The notes: a model not told the origin generated them from the letters alone. Numbered from the stretch's first letter, positions 1 through 11,164 are shown. The stretch: 64,000 bases of DNA from Pyricularia pennisetigena (GCF_004337985.1 NW_021940921.1:947758-1011757); one strand, 5' to 3'. A program made the numbers and translations.

Positions 1-1
1 C

Positions 2-1428
2 AACGCTTTGAGCGATGATGCCCTCGCTGCAATACGAAATGACGATGCCCAGCGCCGTCGTTTGCAAGCCGCGGCGACCAAGCTGAGTCTAGCCTTGGAG
101 AGCCAGGGGGATACTGTCAACAGGGTCAGACAGACGGTATGTGTTTGCCCAGCAACATAGCTTCACTTCTGGCCCATCGTTTCAGGTTGATACAACTGTT
201 GATATTCTATACAGCCCCTACAACTTGCCCTGGCCAAAGTGGGCGTCGACAAACACGTCTTTGAAATTCTCGCTCAGGCCAAGCGAGACGGCCAGCCCCT
301 ATCGCATGCAGAGGTTGCTGCCAAGACGGGAATCGAGTCTGCCATGATAAAACGTCTTCTCCGCTACTGGGGGTCCATGGGGACCATCACGCAGGTAGAC
401 AATGACAAGTACACTGCCAACAACGTCACCGAGGCTCTCGCATCTGCTCAGGGGCGCACAGCCATTACACACGGGTATGTGACTGACCCTCTCGGCTGCT
501 GGAGACGGAGCAAAAGGGAACGGGGCGGACTGACTCTGGTCGACATGGCAGTTTCAACTTCAAAGCCCCGGTTTTCCTGGCCATTCCGACCTTTTTTGAA
601 CGGCATGGCTACAAATTAATGACGGATATCCACGAAACGCCCTTCCAGATCGGGCACAACACGAAGCTGGACCCTTGGGCCTGGGGCAAAGAAAACCCCG
701 ACCGCTACCAAGACTTCCTGGGCTGGATGGAGCACGCGCGGGACGGAGACCCGAGCTTCCTCGACTCTGTGGACCTCGGTGGCTTTTTCAACAACTCCAG
801 CAAAGACACGCTTCTATTCGTGGACGTCAGTGGATCGAGGGGTTACGTGACCACGGCAGTGAGGGAGCGGTACGCCGACGTCCCGGGCCGCGTGTTCCTG
901 CAGGATCAGCCCCATATCATAGATATGGTCAAGCAGGAGACTCGACCCGGGCTCGAAAAGATTGAGAAGCACGGGCATGACTTTTTCACAGGCCCGACGC
1001 CACTCAAGGGTAAGCTGCGCTCGCACTGGAAAACCCAAACTTTTTTGGAAAGTATTCGCGCTGGAAAGACTGACATTCTTTTTTTTTTTTTTTTTCTTCT
1101 CTTGCGGTATCAAGGTGCCCGCGTATATTACCTGCGCAACATCTTGCACGACTGGTCGGACGAGAAGAGCCTCGAGATCTTGGCGAGCGTAACCCCGTCC
1201 ATGGACAAAGACTCTGTGATTTTGCTCGATGAGGTCGTCCTGCCCGAGATGAACCCTCCATGGCGGGGAACACAGTTGGACGTGGAGATGCTGACCCACC
1301 TCGCCGGAGCCGAGCGCACCGAGAACGACTGGCGTGGTTTATTGGATGCCGCTGGTCTGAAGGTTCACAAGATCACGCCATACTTTGAGGCGCGGGGCGA
1401 TAGCGTCATCGAGGCGAGATTGAAGTAG
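2..1428 (+). CDS. O-methyltransferase, sterigmatocystin 8-O-methyltransferase-like (5' end cut by window)
   Basis: Partial gene with its N-terminus outside the window. Exons that join in frame are 2-136, 215-474, 552-1009 and 1115-1428, with introns 137-214, 475-551 and 1010-1114, all GT..AG. The product is a SAM-dependent small-molecule O-methyltransferase of the plant/fungal O-MT family. The N-terminal winged-helix dimerisation part is read across exons 1-3. The SAM site follows as VDVSGSRG, and exon 4 carries LHDW with the family's catalytic His. The C-terminal pattern ERTENDWRGLLDAAGL is typical of the family. The glycine motif is usually VDVGGGxG, so two glycines are replaced by serine here. 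The third intron holds a T17 run and has a length divisible by three, so an unspliced reading also stays open. Same strand as the NRPS-like gene downstream, so probably part of one metabolite cluster. Confidence 0.85.
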
Positions 1429-2315
1429 GGTATGATCCACGGTAGATAGGGAGCTGAATCGCATACGCATCGCTGTCAGTAAAAAGTAAAAGAAACAAAA
1501 GAATCCAGCTGTTTGTATGAAGGCTAAATTTAAAAAAAAAAAAAAAAAAGGGAACATTCTATGGTGGTAGGGGTAAAAATCCCCATGCCTAAAAACCCAT
1601 ATGAGATTGTAACCTCAATGGTCAGACTAGACCCCCCTGCATTGCAGGGTTGGTTTTCGCCTGGTCCCGTAGCACCACAACATTTAATAAGCTCTGGGTT
1701 CAAGGGGCATCCGAGCCTTGGCAGATTTTCACGGGTGATCGACCTGCTCCGCGATTATTGAATGATTCGATGAGGAGAAGTCATCCAGTCCTAACATAAG
1801 CTTTCCAAGGTCAAATGGAGGTGGAGCCGATCACTGGAAGTAGCATTAGAAGAGTAATTTATACGTGGTATAACCTGGATGGCCATAGTACCAATGACTA
1901 CGCATCTTTTAATTGTCAGCCTATGTTTGTAAGCAACCGGAGACGAATTCTTTTAACCCCATCAGTCTCTCCGAGTTTATTTTGTAACATTTCTTTTTTG
2001 TACAAGTGTATGGGGGTATCATTGCCTGACTCAAGGTATCGCAAATTTGCCAAGAAATGCAGCGATAGAAACCAGACCAAGGCAAAGAAGAGACATAATG
2101 CCAAGGGGAAAACAAGCGGTCAAGAATATTACATGAAAATGGGTAGTTCGGCTGATGCTAAAGGTTTCTTCGGTCCCCGGAGTGAGTGGGGGAAGTGACA
2201 TTGTCAAACTTGTGCCAAGGTGCCATACAAACACTGTGGTTACAGTGCCAATTCCTTTACTCCATTGCTTTGGATGCATCAATTTGCCAGTGGAACAGAC
2301 CTTTGTGAGAAAACA
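1429..2315. other. Intergenic spacer between O-methyltransferase and NRPS-like gene
   Basis: No convincing coding sequence. It contains an A18 run at 1532-1549 just after the O-methyltransferase stop and otherwise ordinary AT-leaning sequence. It presumably holds the 3' end of one gene and the promoter of the next. Confidence 0.5.
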
Positions 2316-5300
2316 ATGGAATCCTTGAGCATTCTCAGTAGCGACAATGGGCCAGCCGATGTGTGTAGGCCAGAAGAGCTGCCCTACACGGCCCAGCTGT
2401 TTGACAAATCGGTCATGGACTGGCCAGATAATATAGCACTGGTGTGCGCTCATCAAGCGCCGGACCTTTACGGCATTCCCAGCGAACCTGTTCCCAAGCT
2501 GCCTGGTCAGGGAGGCCATGGAGAGTCAGAGCGCCGCGCGTATCTGCGCTGGACGTTCCGGAGCCTGAACTCGGGAATCCAGCGGCTCAGGGTCGGTCTC
2601 GGGCTGCTAGGTGCACAACCCGGCACGGCCGTGGTGACCTTTATGCCAAATTGTGCCGAATATGTTCTCACCTGGTGGGCGGCACGGGGGATGGGCCTGG
2701 TGATGGCTCCTCTCAACCCGCGGAGCCTTTCCAATAAAGACGAAGTGGAGCACATGCTCGCCACGATCGCAAAGGGCACGGGGGACAAGCGGCTGATACT
2801 GGTTGTCTACGAGCAAGAGCTGTTGCGATCGGAACCCCTGAAGAGCATCCGTGCTTTCGCAAAGATCGTTGTGGCGGGTGCAGCGCAACCGCCCGAGAGC
2901 GACGAGGTCTCGTTTGGGCATCTCATGTCGGCGGGTGCTACTGCGGCGCACAGCAGTGCCGATGGCCTTCGGGATGCGCAGCCAACCGACGACGAGATAC
3001 TCTTCACCAGCGGCTCGACCTCGCGCCCAAAGGCCATCAAGATGGAGCATCCCACCCTGTCTCTAGGAATGCGGGACTTTGCCAGTTCGCCCGGCTGCGA
3101 CCGCAAGCCTGGGGACTTGTGGCTCTCGTTCCTGCCCAACAACCACGGCATGGGACGGTCGTCCGTCACGTCGCCCATGTGCTCCGGCGGTGGCGTGGTA
3201 TACCCCGGGTTTTATTTCAATGTCGGCGAGGTCGTGGACGCGCTGGTGACGGAAACCTGCACGCACGCGGCGCTGGTGCCGAGCCTGATCAGGCTTCTGG
3301 GCGACGCCGTAGGCACGAGGCTCAAGCAGACGGCCCGGCGTGGGAGCCTGATACGCTCGCTGTACCTAAGCGGCGCACCGCCCACGCCGGCCGACCTCGA
3401 TATCTGCTCCAGCGTCTTGGGGGTCCAAGCCATCTCGTCCATCTACGGCATGACCGAGGGTCCAGAGGCCAGCACCAGCGGATGCAGCGACTGGACCAAC
3501 CTGGTCAGCGACAAGGGGATGCTGTCGGTGGGGTGCCCACGCAGCCGCGGCGCGTCCCTCAAGATATGCTCGCCCGACGCGACGGGTCCGGACCGAGCGC
3601 CGCTGCCCGTCGGGACGCCGGGCGAAATACACTACTGCGGGCCTCATCGGCTGCCGAGCCCGACGATATACATGGACGTTCCAGACGACGATGAGTTCTG
3701 CTATACCGACCTGCAGGGACGGCGGTGGCTCGTCACGGGCGACCGGGGTCTCGTAAACGAGGGCGGGCAGCTGTACATAATCGGCCGCTCCAAGGAGATG
3801 ATCATCCGAGGCGGGGAGAACATCGCCCCCGCCGCCATCGAATCGCGCCTTGCCGAAAACCCTCGCCTCTCTCGCCTCGCCATCCAAGTCGTCGGGGCGC
3901 CCGACGCCATCGCGGGCGAAGTGCCGGTTGCGGTCGTCGAGGTCGGTGCCGACAAGCTGGAGCAGGTCGCACAGGAAATCCACGACACGGTCGTCGCCAG
4001 GATGGGCCCAATGTTTGTACCTGCCCACATCCTCCCGCTCGAGAGGCTGGGCATGGCCCAGTGGCCGCGGACAGCCACGGGGAAGATCAAGAAGACGCTC
4101 GTGGCAGAAGCGGTCAAGACGCGCCTGGAACGAGAGCAGGATTCCGAGAACCTCAACGGCCTGGGTCCTGAGGCAAAAATCAAGGAGAGCATAAGGGGCA
4201 TATGGGCTCGTTCCGTCGGTCTCCAAGAATTCAATCTGTCCCTACAACAGCCCATTTCTCAGTTTGCCGACAGCTTGACAATTGCACGTGTTGCACGGAG
4301 AATTCGACGGCAGATACCGGGCTGCGTCGCATTGTCAGCCCAGGAGATGATGCGGGCCCAAAACATCGGGGAGCAGATCGAGCTGGTGGTGCGCTTGGCA
4401 GGTGCTCAGGAAGAAGCTCGTCGTACCAGTGAGCCGGATTCTATGCCAACCCACATGGAGCGTGACGGACCTCCCGGCGTTGATGACATGGTAGGAGCCT
4501 TGATCCCTTTTCTTTACCTTGCAGATTCTTACAACAAAGCTTTTAGGCTCACTTGACGGAGGATCCCGGTCTTCTAAACGAGACCAGGGACTTGGTCCTT
4601 GAAACCATTGGCAAAGATGGGTTTGACTGGAGCGATGTTGAGGACGTGATTCCAGCGCAGAGCTGTGTTAGCGAGCTCGGCCGAAGCCGCGTGATCGATA
4701 GCGCCAAGTTCCACTTTGTTGATTTGATGACCACTGAAAGAGACCCCGAGGTACGTCCTTTGGTACCCGCGATGATGGGCAGCGGGCTGACACTTTTGGC
4801 GGACCTCTAGCGCGTCAAGAGAGCGGTGCAGGCGATGCTGTGCCACAACCGTATCCTAGCCTCCTATCTGGTCTGGGATCAGGAAAGACGCCATGGCCTA
4901 GATCCAGACCTGGCGCTCCACGTTACACTGAAACACAACCAAAAGCTCTTTGATCATGTGGTCAAGATGGCGGGCACCATCAAGACGGTAGAGGACCTGC
5001 AGAGACTGGCAATCGTCTGTCCGGAGCCCGAAAGAGGAGTTCTTCCGGGGAATCTGTTCAGGGCCTTGATCTACGAAGTTGAGGAAACCGGAACAGTTGG
5101 GTTGTTTTACATCGGTATGTTGTCAACAAACTTCTTGCCCTGCGAGTCGAGTCAGTCGGTCCGGCCGTGTGATTAACCTTGTCCCAGTGAGCCACGCGGT
5201 TCTGGACGCGAGCAGCATATGGATGTTCCAGGAAGACCTGGACACTATTTTGTCGGGCAAGCAAGTCCAACCTCACGTGGATTACAAGCTCTGGGCCGAC

Positions 5301-6376
5301 GCATACTATTCCTTCCGCGGCTCGCCTCAAGCTCGCAGCTCACTCGGTTGGCATGCAAAATACCTGGACGGCATCAAAAGTCATGTTGAGAAAGCCTTGT
5401 GGCCACCGATACCGGCGCGTGGAGACATCGACCAAACAGGTAAAGGCTACCCGGACGGTGTGCATTATACCTTCAGAGCACCAGACATTGTCGCATTGAG
5501 AAAGTCCCACCCCGGGATTTCGCCGCCCGTCGTACTCAAAATCGCGCTGGCACTGCTCATCGCCTGGCACACGGGACACAGCCACGCCCTGTTCGCGAGC
5601 TGCGAAGACGGCCGCACCAAGTGGCCCTTCATGCCAGCCATGCCCAAGCACCAGGCCGGCATGTTCGCCGACGCCCAGGACGTCGCGGGCCCGACCATAC
5701 AGTTCGTCACAAACCTCGTAGAGATAAGCCCGGCCGAGACGGTGCTCGACTTCTTGCGCCGGATGCAGGACGACCAGGACAACCTGACCAGGCACGCGTT
5801 CGCGCCCTGGCCGGAGCTCGAGCGCGCCGTCGGCCTGGAGAGAAACATCATCCAGCGCATCTTCACAACCATCAAGTTCAACTGGGTCCCGGGCTTCGGG
5901 GCCCGGGCGCAGATGGACCGGGCCACGGAGCCGTTCCCCAGCCTGCGCATCCTGGCCGCCGTGGCACGCTGGCGGATCGGCCTGCTCTGTCGACTTGGCC
6001 TGGGCGGTCTGCACAGCGACGTCGTGACCATGCACCTGATGGGGGATGCGTTCGGTGGAGAGCAGAAAGCGCGTGTCGCCAAGAGGTAAGACCGATTTTT
6101 TTTTTTTTTTTTTTTTTTTTTGGCGGGTTGCTTCCCATGCAAGGTTCATTGTGCTGATGTTTTTGGCCGCCGTCACTTAGCCTCGAAAGATTGACTACCT
6201 GGCTCACAAGCCCCGAACATTGGGAGGCACCCATCGCAGGATTCAAGAGCGTTTTAGACGGCAAGGTCGAGGTCATTGATGAGGAGGCCCTGAAGAAGAT
6301 GACCCTCAGCCAGGGGTTGTCTTGTTTAGTGCCCAGTAGCAGAGGACATATCGGGAGAAGGACGGTGATGAGCTAG
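2316..6376 (+). CDS. NRPS-like enzyme with adenylation-carrier-condensation order
   Basis: Five exons join in frame: 2316-4490, 4547-4750, 4811-5114, 5188-6085 and 6181-6376, giving 1258 residues. I chose the ATG at 2316 (A at -3); an in-frame ATG at 2220 would add 32 residues. The adenylation domain fills about residues 20-600, with motifs LFTSGSTSRPKAIKMEH, YGMTEGP, VTGDRG, GRSKEMIIRGGENIAP and PRTATGKIKK. A carrier domain follows, with the FADSL phosphopantetheine site at Ser653. From about residue 760 the protein resembles a condensation domain. Its SHAVLDA motif corresponds to HHxxxDG and keeps the catalytic second His (897) and the Asp. The enzyme should activate an acid, load it on the carrier and transfer it to an amine or alcohol. 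Ending in a C domain without reductase or thioesterase suggests ester or amide formation on a separate substrate, as in FUM10 plus FUM14 of fumonisin synthesis. That comparison is inference. The last intron contains T26. Confidence 0.85.
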
Positions 6377-6921
6377 CGTTGATAGCACACAGGGAGGAGA
6401 GCTCGCCAACGGCAGCGCTTTAAGCCAGAGAGTGAGGGGTTTTTTTTTTTTTTTTTTTTGTGCTCATAGGACAAGTTGAACGAGTAAAATGCAGCAAGCG
6501 AGAAAAGTTCTTTAAGGACTTTGTTTACTACAAAAGGAAATAAAAAAGAACCCCTGTTAGGATGAGGACTGGACAGGGGTTCGGGCACTGTGTATCCTAA
6601 GACAAGAACATCTGTCAGCCCAGAACTGATCTCTTTCACCAAAAAGGTTCAACGAGTAAGGTCAGTGCTTCGACCTGGCATGGAGCTTTCCGGATGACAT
6701 AATCTTACGAGTCAGACCCAAAGAATAAACAAAGTATATAATCTAGCAATACTACCACCACGCTCCAACCTAAAAAAGAAAAGAAAAAACCACGTTTGTC
6801 AGGAAAATGTCTTTTTCTCCCGTCTACTGCACTTTGTTTTCATTTTATCGTCTAGTCATATACTCTGTACAGAGCAAGTTTATTTGGAACAATTACCCTC
6901 GTCCATTCACAAACGACGACT

Positions 6922-8481
6922 ATGCAAGACAAGGTTCAAGTTTACCAACTCCGCCCGCTCGGATGGGAAAACGACCAAGAGGAGGAGCGGATACCGGCCA
7001 CCATTTTCGACTACACTGTCCCCATGTCATATAACGCGTGGGCAATTTATTTCAGACTGGACCGTGAGACCAGCCGCCCCAAAGTTGTCAAAGCCCTCAA
7101 AGCCGGCCTCGAAAGGACGCTCTCGCAATGCCGACAGCTTGTTGGCAGACTTGAACTCGACCCCACCGACGACGGAAACTATTCCTTTGTGAAAAGAAAG
7201 GACGACACGGTCGATTTTATTGTCGAATACTGGGACGATGTGGACGTTCCGTCTTTTGATCAACTTCAGAATGCTCACTTTGCAAGCTGCAGCCTTGGCG
7301 ACGTTGGTCGCTTTGGCGCCCCAGGCATGGAATGTGGCCACAACCCAGCGTGCCGCCCTGAGAATGTGAGTAAATCAAGAACTTGTGACGACTTGAACCC
7401 TCGAGCTGTTGAGCTGGCCTCGAACCCCTTGGCTGACCGCTCGCTGAAGAAGCCCATCCTCTCTGCCTCCAAGGCGAATTTCATACCTGGAGGACTGATT
7501 TTCGTCATGACCAACCTGCATGTCTGCCAGGACGTGATGGGCTGGTACTGGAGCGCCCGTCAACTGGCCGACAACTGCTTTGCCGCTGTGAATGACACTG
7601 CGCCTCCTGCCTGGGATCCTGCAGCTATCAGCGATGGCGATCGCTTCACGCCCAGACCGCAGAAGGTCGAGAGACCGGTGGAGAAACCGCAAGAAAATCT
7701 CAGTATAGGGTCGGTTTCGCCCAAGCCAGCCTCTTCGTTGCTCTTCCACCTCTCGAAAAGCAAGGCTAGAGACTTGAAATCGTTGGCCGCGGGTTCACGG
7801 ACTGCTTCGTCAGACGCTTCGTCGTCGTGGATCTCCACATACGACGCTTTTGTCGCGTTGATTTGGCGCACATTGACCAAGCACCGCCGAGGTCTATACC
7901 CCGTCCAAGACGACCAAAGGCCTCTGCTGACGGAAGCCATCAACCTCCGCTTCAACAACCGCCTGAGCCCGCCCGTGGCCAAAAAGTACCAACGCAACCT
8001 GCTGTGGTCCGCCAAGACCACGGACCATCCGAGCCAGTTCACGGTCGCGCAGGTGGCCGAGACGGAGCCGCTCGGAAACCTGGCCGCCAGAATTCGGCAC
8101 ATGACCTCGAGCGTGACGCAGCCGGTGGTCGAGGCCGGCCTGGCGCAGCTCGCCCTCCGCGACAGGGCAGGCCTCGCCAGGAACATCGGGCAGCTCCCGG
8201 CCCTGACCTCGGTCGTGACCGACTGGCGCCGGGCGAGCTTGGAGGGTTGCGATTTCGGGTTCGGCCGCCCGTCTGCTTTTCGCTGCCTGTCCCGGGGCGC
8301 CTCCACCTGCATGGTTATCGTCTTTCCGCCACGTGTCGACGGCTCGTTGGGCGAGGAGGAGGGGCCCGAAGTTGCCATATCCATCGAGAACGAGCTTGTG
8401 CATGCAATTTTGCACGATGACGACTTCACCCGATATTTTGAATTTAGAGGCTACGAAGTGAGGCATAAGGACTTGGTGTGA
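6922..8481 (+). CDS. BAHD-type acyltransferase (transferase family, trichothecene acetyltransferase-like)
   Basis: Open from 6922 to 8481 (519 residues if unspliced). The family signature HVCQDVMG, fitting HxxxD, gives the catalytic His, and near the C-terminus DFGFG matches the structural DFGWG motif. The enzyme moves an acyl group from acyl-CoA to a hydroxyl or amine. A probable 84-nt intron lies at 7366-7449: GTGAGT donor, CTGAC branch site about 15 nt before an AAG acceptor, on codon boundaries. Removing it deletes 28 residues that fit the family poorly and leaves 491 residues, with the catalytic His at about 172. Because the intron length is a multiple of three, the sequence alone does not prove splicing. 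Third gene on the same strand after the O-methyltransferase and the NRPS-like gene, so a likely tailoring step. Confidence 0.85.
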   Translation: MQDKVQVYQLRPLGWENDQEEERIPATIFDYTVPMSYNAWAIYFRLDRETSRPKVVKALKAGLERTLSQCRQLVGRLELDPTDDGNYSFVKRKDDTVDFIVEYWDDVDVPSFDQLQNAHFASCSLGDVGRFGAPGMECGHNPACRPENVSKSRTCDDLNPRAVELASNPLADRSLKKPILSASKANFIPGGLIFVMTNLHVCQDVMGWYWSARQLADNCFAAVNDTAPPAWDPAAISDGDRFTPRPQKVERPVEKPQENLSIGSVSPKPASSLLFHLSKSKARDLKSLAAGSRTASSDASSSWISTYDAFVALIWRTLTKHRRGLYPVQDDQRPLLTEAINLRFNNRLSPPVAKKYQRNLLWSAKTTDHPSQFTVAQVAETEPLGNLAARIRHMTSSVTQPVVEAGLAQLALRDRAGLARNIGQLPALTSVVTDWRRASLEGCDFGFGRPSAFRCLSRGASTCMVIVFPPRVDGSLGEEEGPEVAISIENELVHAILHDDDFTRYFEFRGYEVRHKDLV

Positions 8482-8715
8482 AAAGCAAACGTGCTTGGAT
8501 TTTCTATTTTTTTTTCAGAAATGGTTGATGGGAGCCCTAAATTCGTTGCAATCTGCAGAGCAAGATAAAAACAAAGGGAGACAGCCTTTCTATTCGGCCA
8601 AGCACCAAGTCCCACGTCCCCGCCTCTAAGCCACCTTGAAATATGGCAACGGTGAACCGCGGCTAATAGTGTACTCCGAAAACGGTTTGTTATGAAAAGA
8701 AGCCTCATTTTATCA

Positions 8716-9207
8716 TCAGTGCCTTCCCTTCTTATGAGCAGTTTTGCCCTGTGTGTAAGTTCCATCAATGTACACGTGCATTTTATGGCCGCCATCGTGG
8801 GGCTGAACCGTAATATGCTCCCTTGAGTCTGAGCTGCTAGAATCGTTGCTACTATGCGGGCCATGAACGATTGTGCCCCGGTTGCAGCCATAGGCGGCCA
8901 AAGCTTTTCGGGCTGCCGATTTCCATTCCTCAGCTGTGTCCGCTGGAAGACCGCCACCTCTGCTTCTGGAGGTTCCAGCCGTGATTTCAAGATCAACTCT
9001 GTCCTCTTTGGCGCGCTTCTTGAGGACTGGGTGGTTCTCATCGCTGACCTTGGCAGTGGGAGCATAGTGCTTGACCGGCTTATCGGTACTAGTGGTACGC
9101 CCCGCAGTATCCAGGCTATTGGTGGTGGTAGTAAGGAAGGCTGGAATGGCGTGCGCAATGGTAACCATGCCGAGAGCCCCAGTCGCCAGGTACAAGGTAG
9201 ACTTCAT
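8716..9207 (-). CDS. Small secreted protein, unrecognised (163 aa)
   Basis: Starting at the ATG at 9207, the protein begins with a clear signal peptide, MKSTLYLATGALGMVTIAHA. A Thr/Ser/Lys-rich stretch follows, then KKR at residues 63-65, which could be a Kex2-type cleavage site. The rest is a basic, His/Ser-rich region (TAEEWKSAARKALAAYGC, HKMHVYIDGTYTQGK). There is one Cys (108) in the mature part, so it is not a disulfide-rich effector. An upstream in-frame ATG at 9234 would bury the signal peptide. A TATA-like stretch lies about 50 bp upstream. I do not recognise the family. A secreted, possibly processed protein is the safest reading, and an effector role is only a possibility. It lies beside the metabolite genes but is transcribed toward them. 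Confidence 0.7.
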   Translation of the reverse strand: MKSTLYLATGALGMVTIAHAIPAFLTTTTNSLDTAGRTTSTDKPVKHYAPTAKVSDENHPVLKKRAKEDRVDLEITAGTSRSRGGGLPADTAEEWKSAARKALAAYGCNRGTIVHGPHSSNDSSSSDSREHITVQPHDGGHKMHVYIDGTYTQGKTAHKKGRH

Positions 9208-9254
9208 TGTGTTGAATGAAATTGGAACAGACAAATCTTGGGCAGTTTGTGTAG

Positions 9255-9265
9255 TATATATATAA
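9255..9265 (-). promoter_or_regulatory. TATA-like box of the small secreted protein gene
   Basis: Read on the minus strand this is TTATATATATA, about 50 bp upstream of the ATG at 9207. Position and composition fit a TATA element; there is no other support. Confidence 0.4.
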
Positions 9266-9269
9266 GCTG

Positions 9270-10373
9270 AAACGAAAGGGAAGCAGTGATGTTACCACAA
9301 GAGTAGTTTCAAAACAGGAGGTTCGATGGCTTGTCAAACTTGTCAAGATTGTTTGTAAATGCAGCTTCAACATCATATTATATATCTTTCTATTCCTAAG
9401 GCATTAGCAACAGGAGGAACCGCTTTAAAATCTTATTCAATGAAGCTTTGCACTTTATAAAAGTAGTATAAGCAAATATTTGATAAACGTAATATCAGAT
9501 AGGCTGTTCATGGACCTTGTCTAAGCGTAGGGATTTAGGTGGGAGACAAATAAGTAATGCGAATCGCTGTTTCTAATGATTCCTGTCTGTTTTCCAAGTT
9601 AACAACCAAGGAAGCTACCTGCAATATGTTTTGCAGCAAAAGAAAGGGGTTCGTGCAAGCCCATGGATACCTTATGAATAGGGCATCCCCGAGGCTGCAC
9701 GTGTCACTTTGTATCGGGATATCCTTTTAGGTGCGGTAATCGTTATTATTCCAACATCCACAGGGTCTAAGCCGCGGCAAGTGTACCAGGGTATCATTGC
9801 CTAGTAAAAGGTAGTTAATTAATAGATTTAAAGCTCACAGCGCAAGGTTGTAAATGGCATTACATTTTAAAGATATATTTGAAAGTTGCTGGATTGAGCT
9901 TGTTATGTTGCCTACTCTACTTTCTGCATGAGGTATCTTTACGGTTAAGTTTGAATGAGAGGACTTGGGGTTTATGCTAAAAATACACCATTATTTCCTA
10001 CCTAAGCAATGTGACATAAATAATACCAAAATAAGAAATAAAAGCCGATAAATAAAGTGTATGACATTACAAAACTACATGCATATAAATTCGCGTAGTT
10101 AGTATGATAAAGCAAATAGAATATGTGATGCATGTAAATCAAGCATAAAAAGTAAATCGAGGCAGCTTTAAACACTTAAATACTATCCCTACTGTCGCTT
10201 TAACGTTTACATTTTGGGTACTTGCTGTGACTGAATTTCTGGCAGCGTTGTACATGCTTATATTATGTGTACAGATTCTATTTGGGTGAACCGCCGGGCG
10301 GTAGGAGCAAGTAACCTGTCCCTTTTTTATCCGTAAATATAAACCCAATTCTGCAAATTTCCAGAAACGTTTC
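9270..10373. other. AT-rich intergenic spacer
   Basis: AT-rich sequence with frequent stops in all frames and no recognisable gene, RNA or ordered repeat. It borders a decayed kinase gene, so it may be mutated repeat or relic DNA. Confidence 0.5.
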
Positions 10374-10975
10374 GAGAAATATTTGCCTGGCAACTTCTGC
10401 CCGATACACTTAGGCGATATATTCCAAAATCGTTACCATGTTTTCCGCAAAATTGGGCAGTGGAGCTCAATGCACTGTCTGGCTAGCAAGAGATAAAATG
10501 TATCTTGCCAAAATGAGCGAACCTGAGATTCAACAACAAGTGTGGACATTCAATACGGACGACGACGTATCGGAAGAAGAAGACGGTTCCCAAACAGATC
10601 ACTTGATGCAAAACAGGGGAAAGAATATCGGGCGGATCCGGGCGGTGTGACAGCCGAGCCTTGCACTCCTGCATGGAACAAGGCCAATTTTATTAGGACG
10701 ACCGATTCCATCCAACTTTTGCACCGCGTTGAACCCGCAGCCACCCAAAAATGGGGAGATCAAATATACGGCCGCCGGCGAACCTTTGCTCGACAATTTT
10801 GACGGTTTATTCCCTGATAATACCGTGGTGCCGTATAGCCGCATGTTTCGTGTCAATCTTGGCTTCGCAAAACCATTTGAAAAATGCAAACATCACAAGC
10901 TTACAAGTCCTCATGGTTTTACGCCACCCGAAAGTTTACGTGGATTCATGTCGAATTCTCTCATAATCGTGTTAC
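10374..10975 (+). pseudogene. SRPK-like serine/threonine kinase relic
   Basis: From 10374 one frame reads EKYLPGNFCPIHLGDIF followed by QNRYHVF. This matches the start of fungal SRPK-like kinases, where a 'YxPGGYHPVHLGDxFxxRY' segment precedes the glycine loop. The glycine loop KLGSGAQCTVWLARDK is read in another frame from about 10450, so one extra base has shifted the frame at 10448-10453. Farther on, a third frame (about 10729-10960) reads LGFAKPFEKCKHHKLTSPHGFTPPESLRG-like sequence, resembling the DFG-to-APE part of a kinase. The catalytic HRD region is not visible and the piece is far shorter than a whole kinase. I read it as a decayed, internally deleted copy. Confidence 0.55.
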
Positions 10976-11164
10976 CCTTACTTTCACTGATCCTACGCTT
11001 ACCTTTGAGGCTTTAACAACATGATAGCCGATACCTTCTTTGCTCATAATAGCAAAGCTGAATAGAGGATTTTCAAGTTTTGTTCCAACAGAGCCATTTT
11101 TTTCTTCCCCGTCGACATCTCAAACCCGGCTTGTCGCTGAGGGGCTTTCGACATCATACTGCGC

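Noticed and set aside
3366..4226. 286-codon minus-strand frame
   Set aside because: Lies opposite the adenylation domain and has no family features.
5340..6176. 278-codon minus-strand frame with a Lys run
   Set aside because: Antisense of the condensation domain; the Lys run is the intronic poly-T read backwards.
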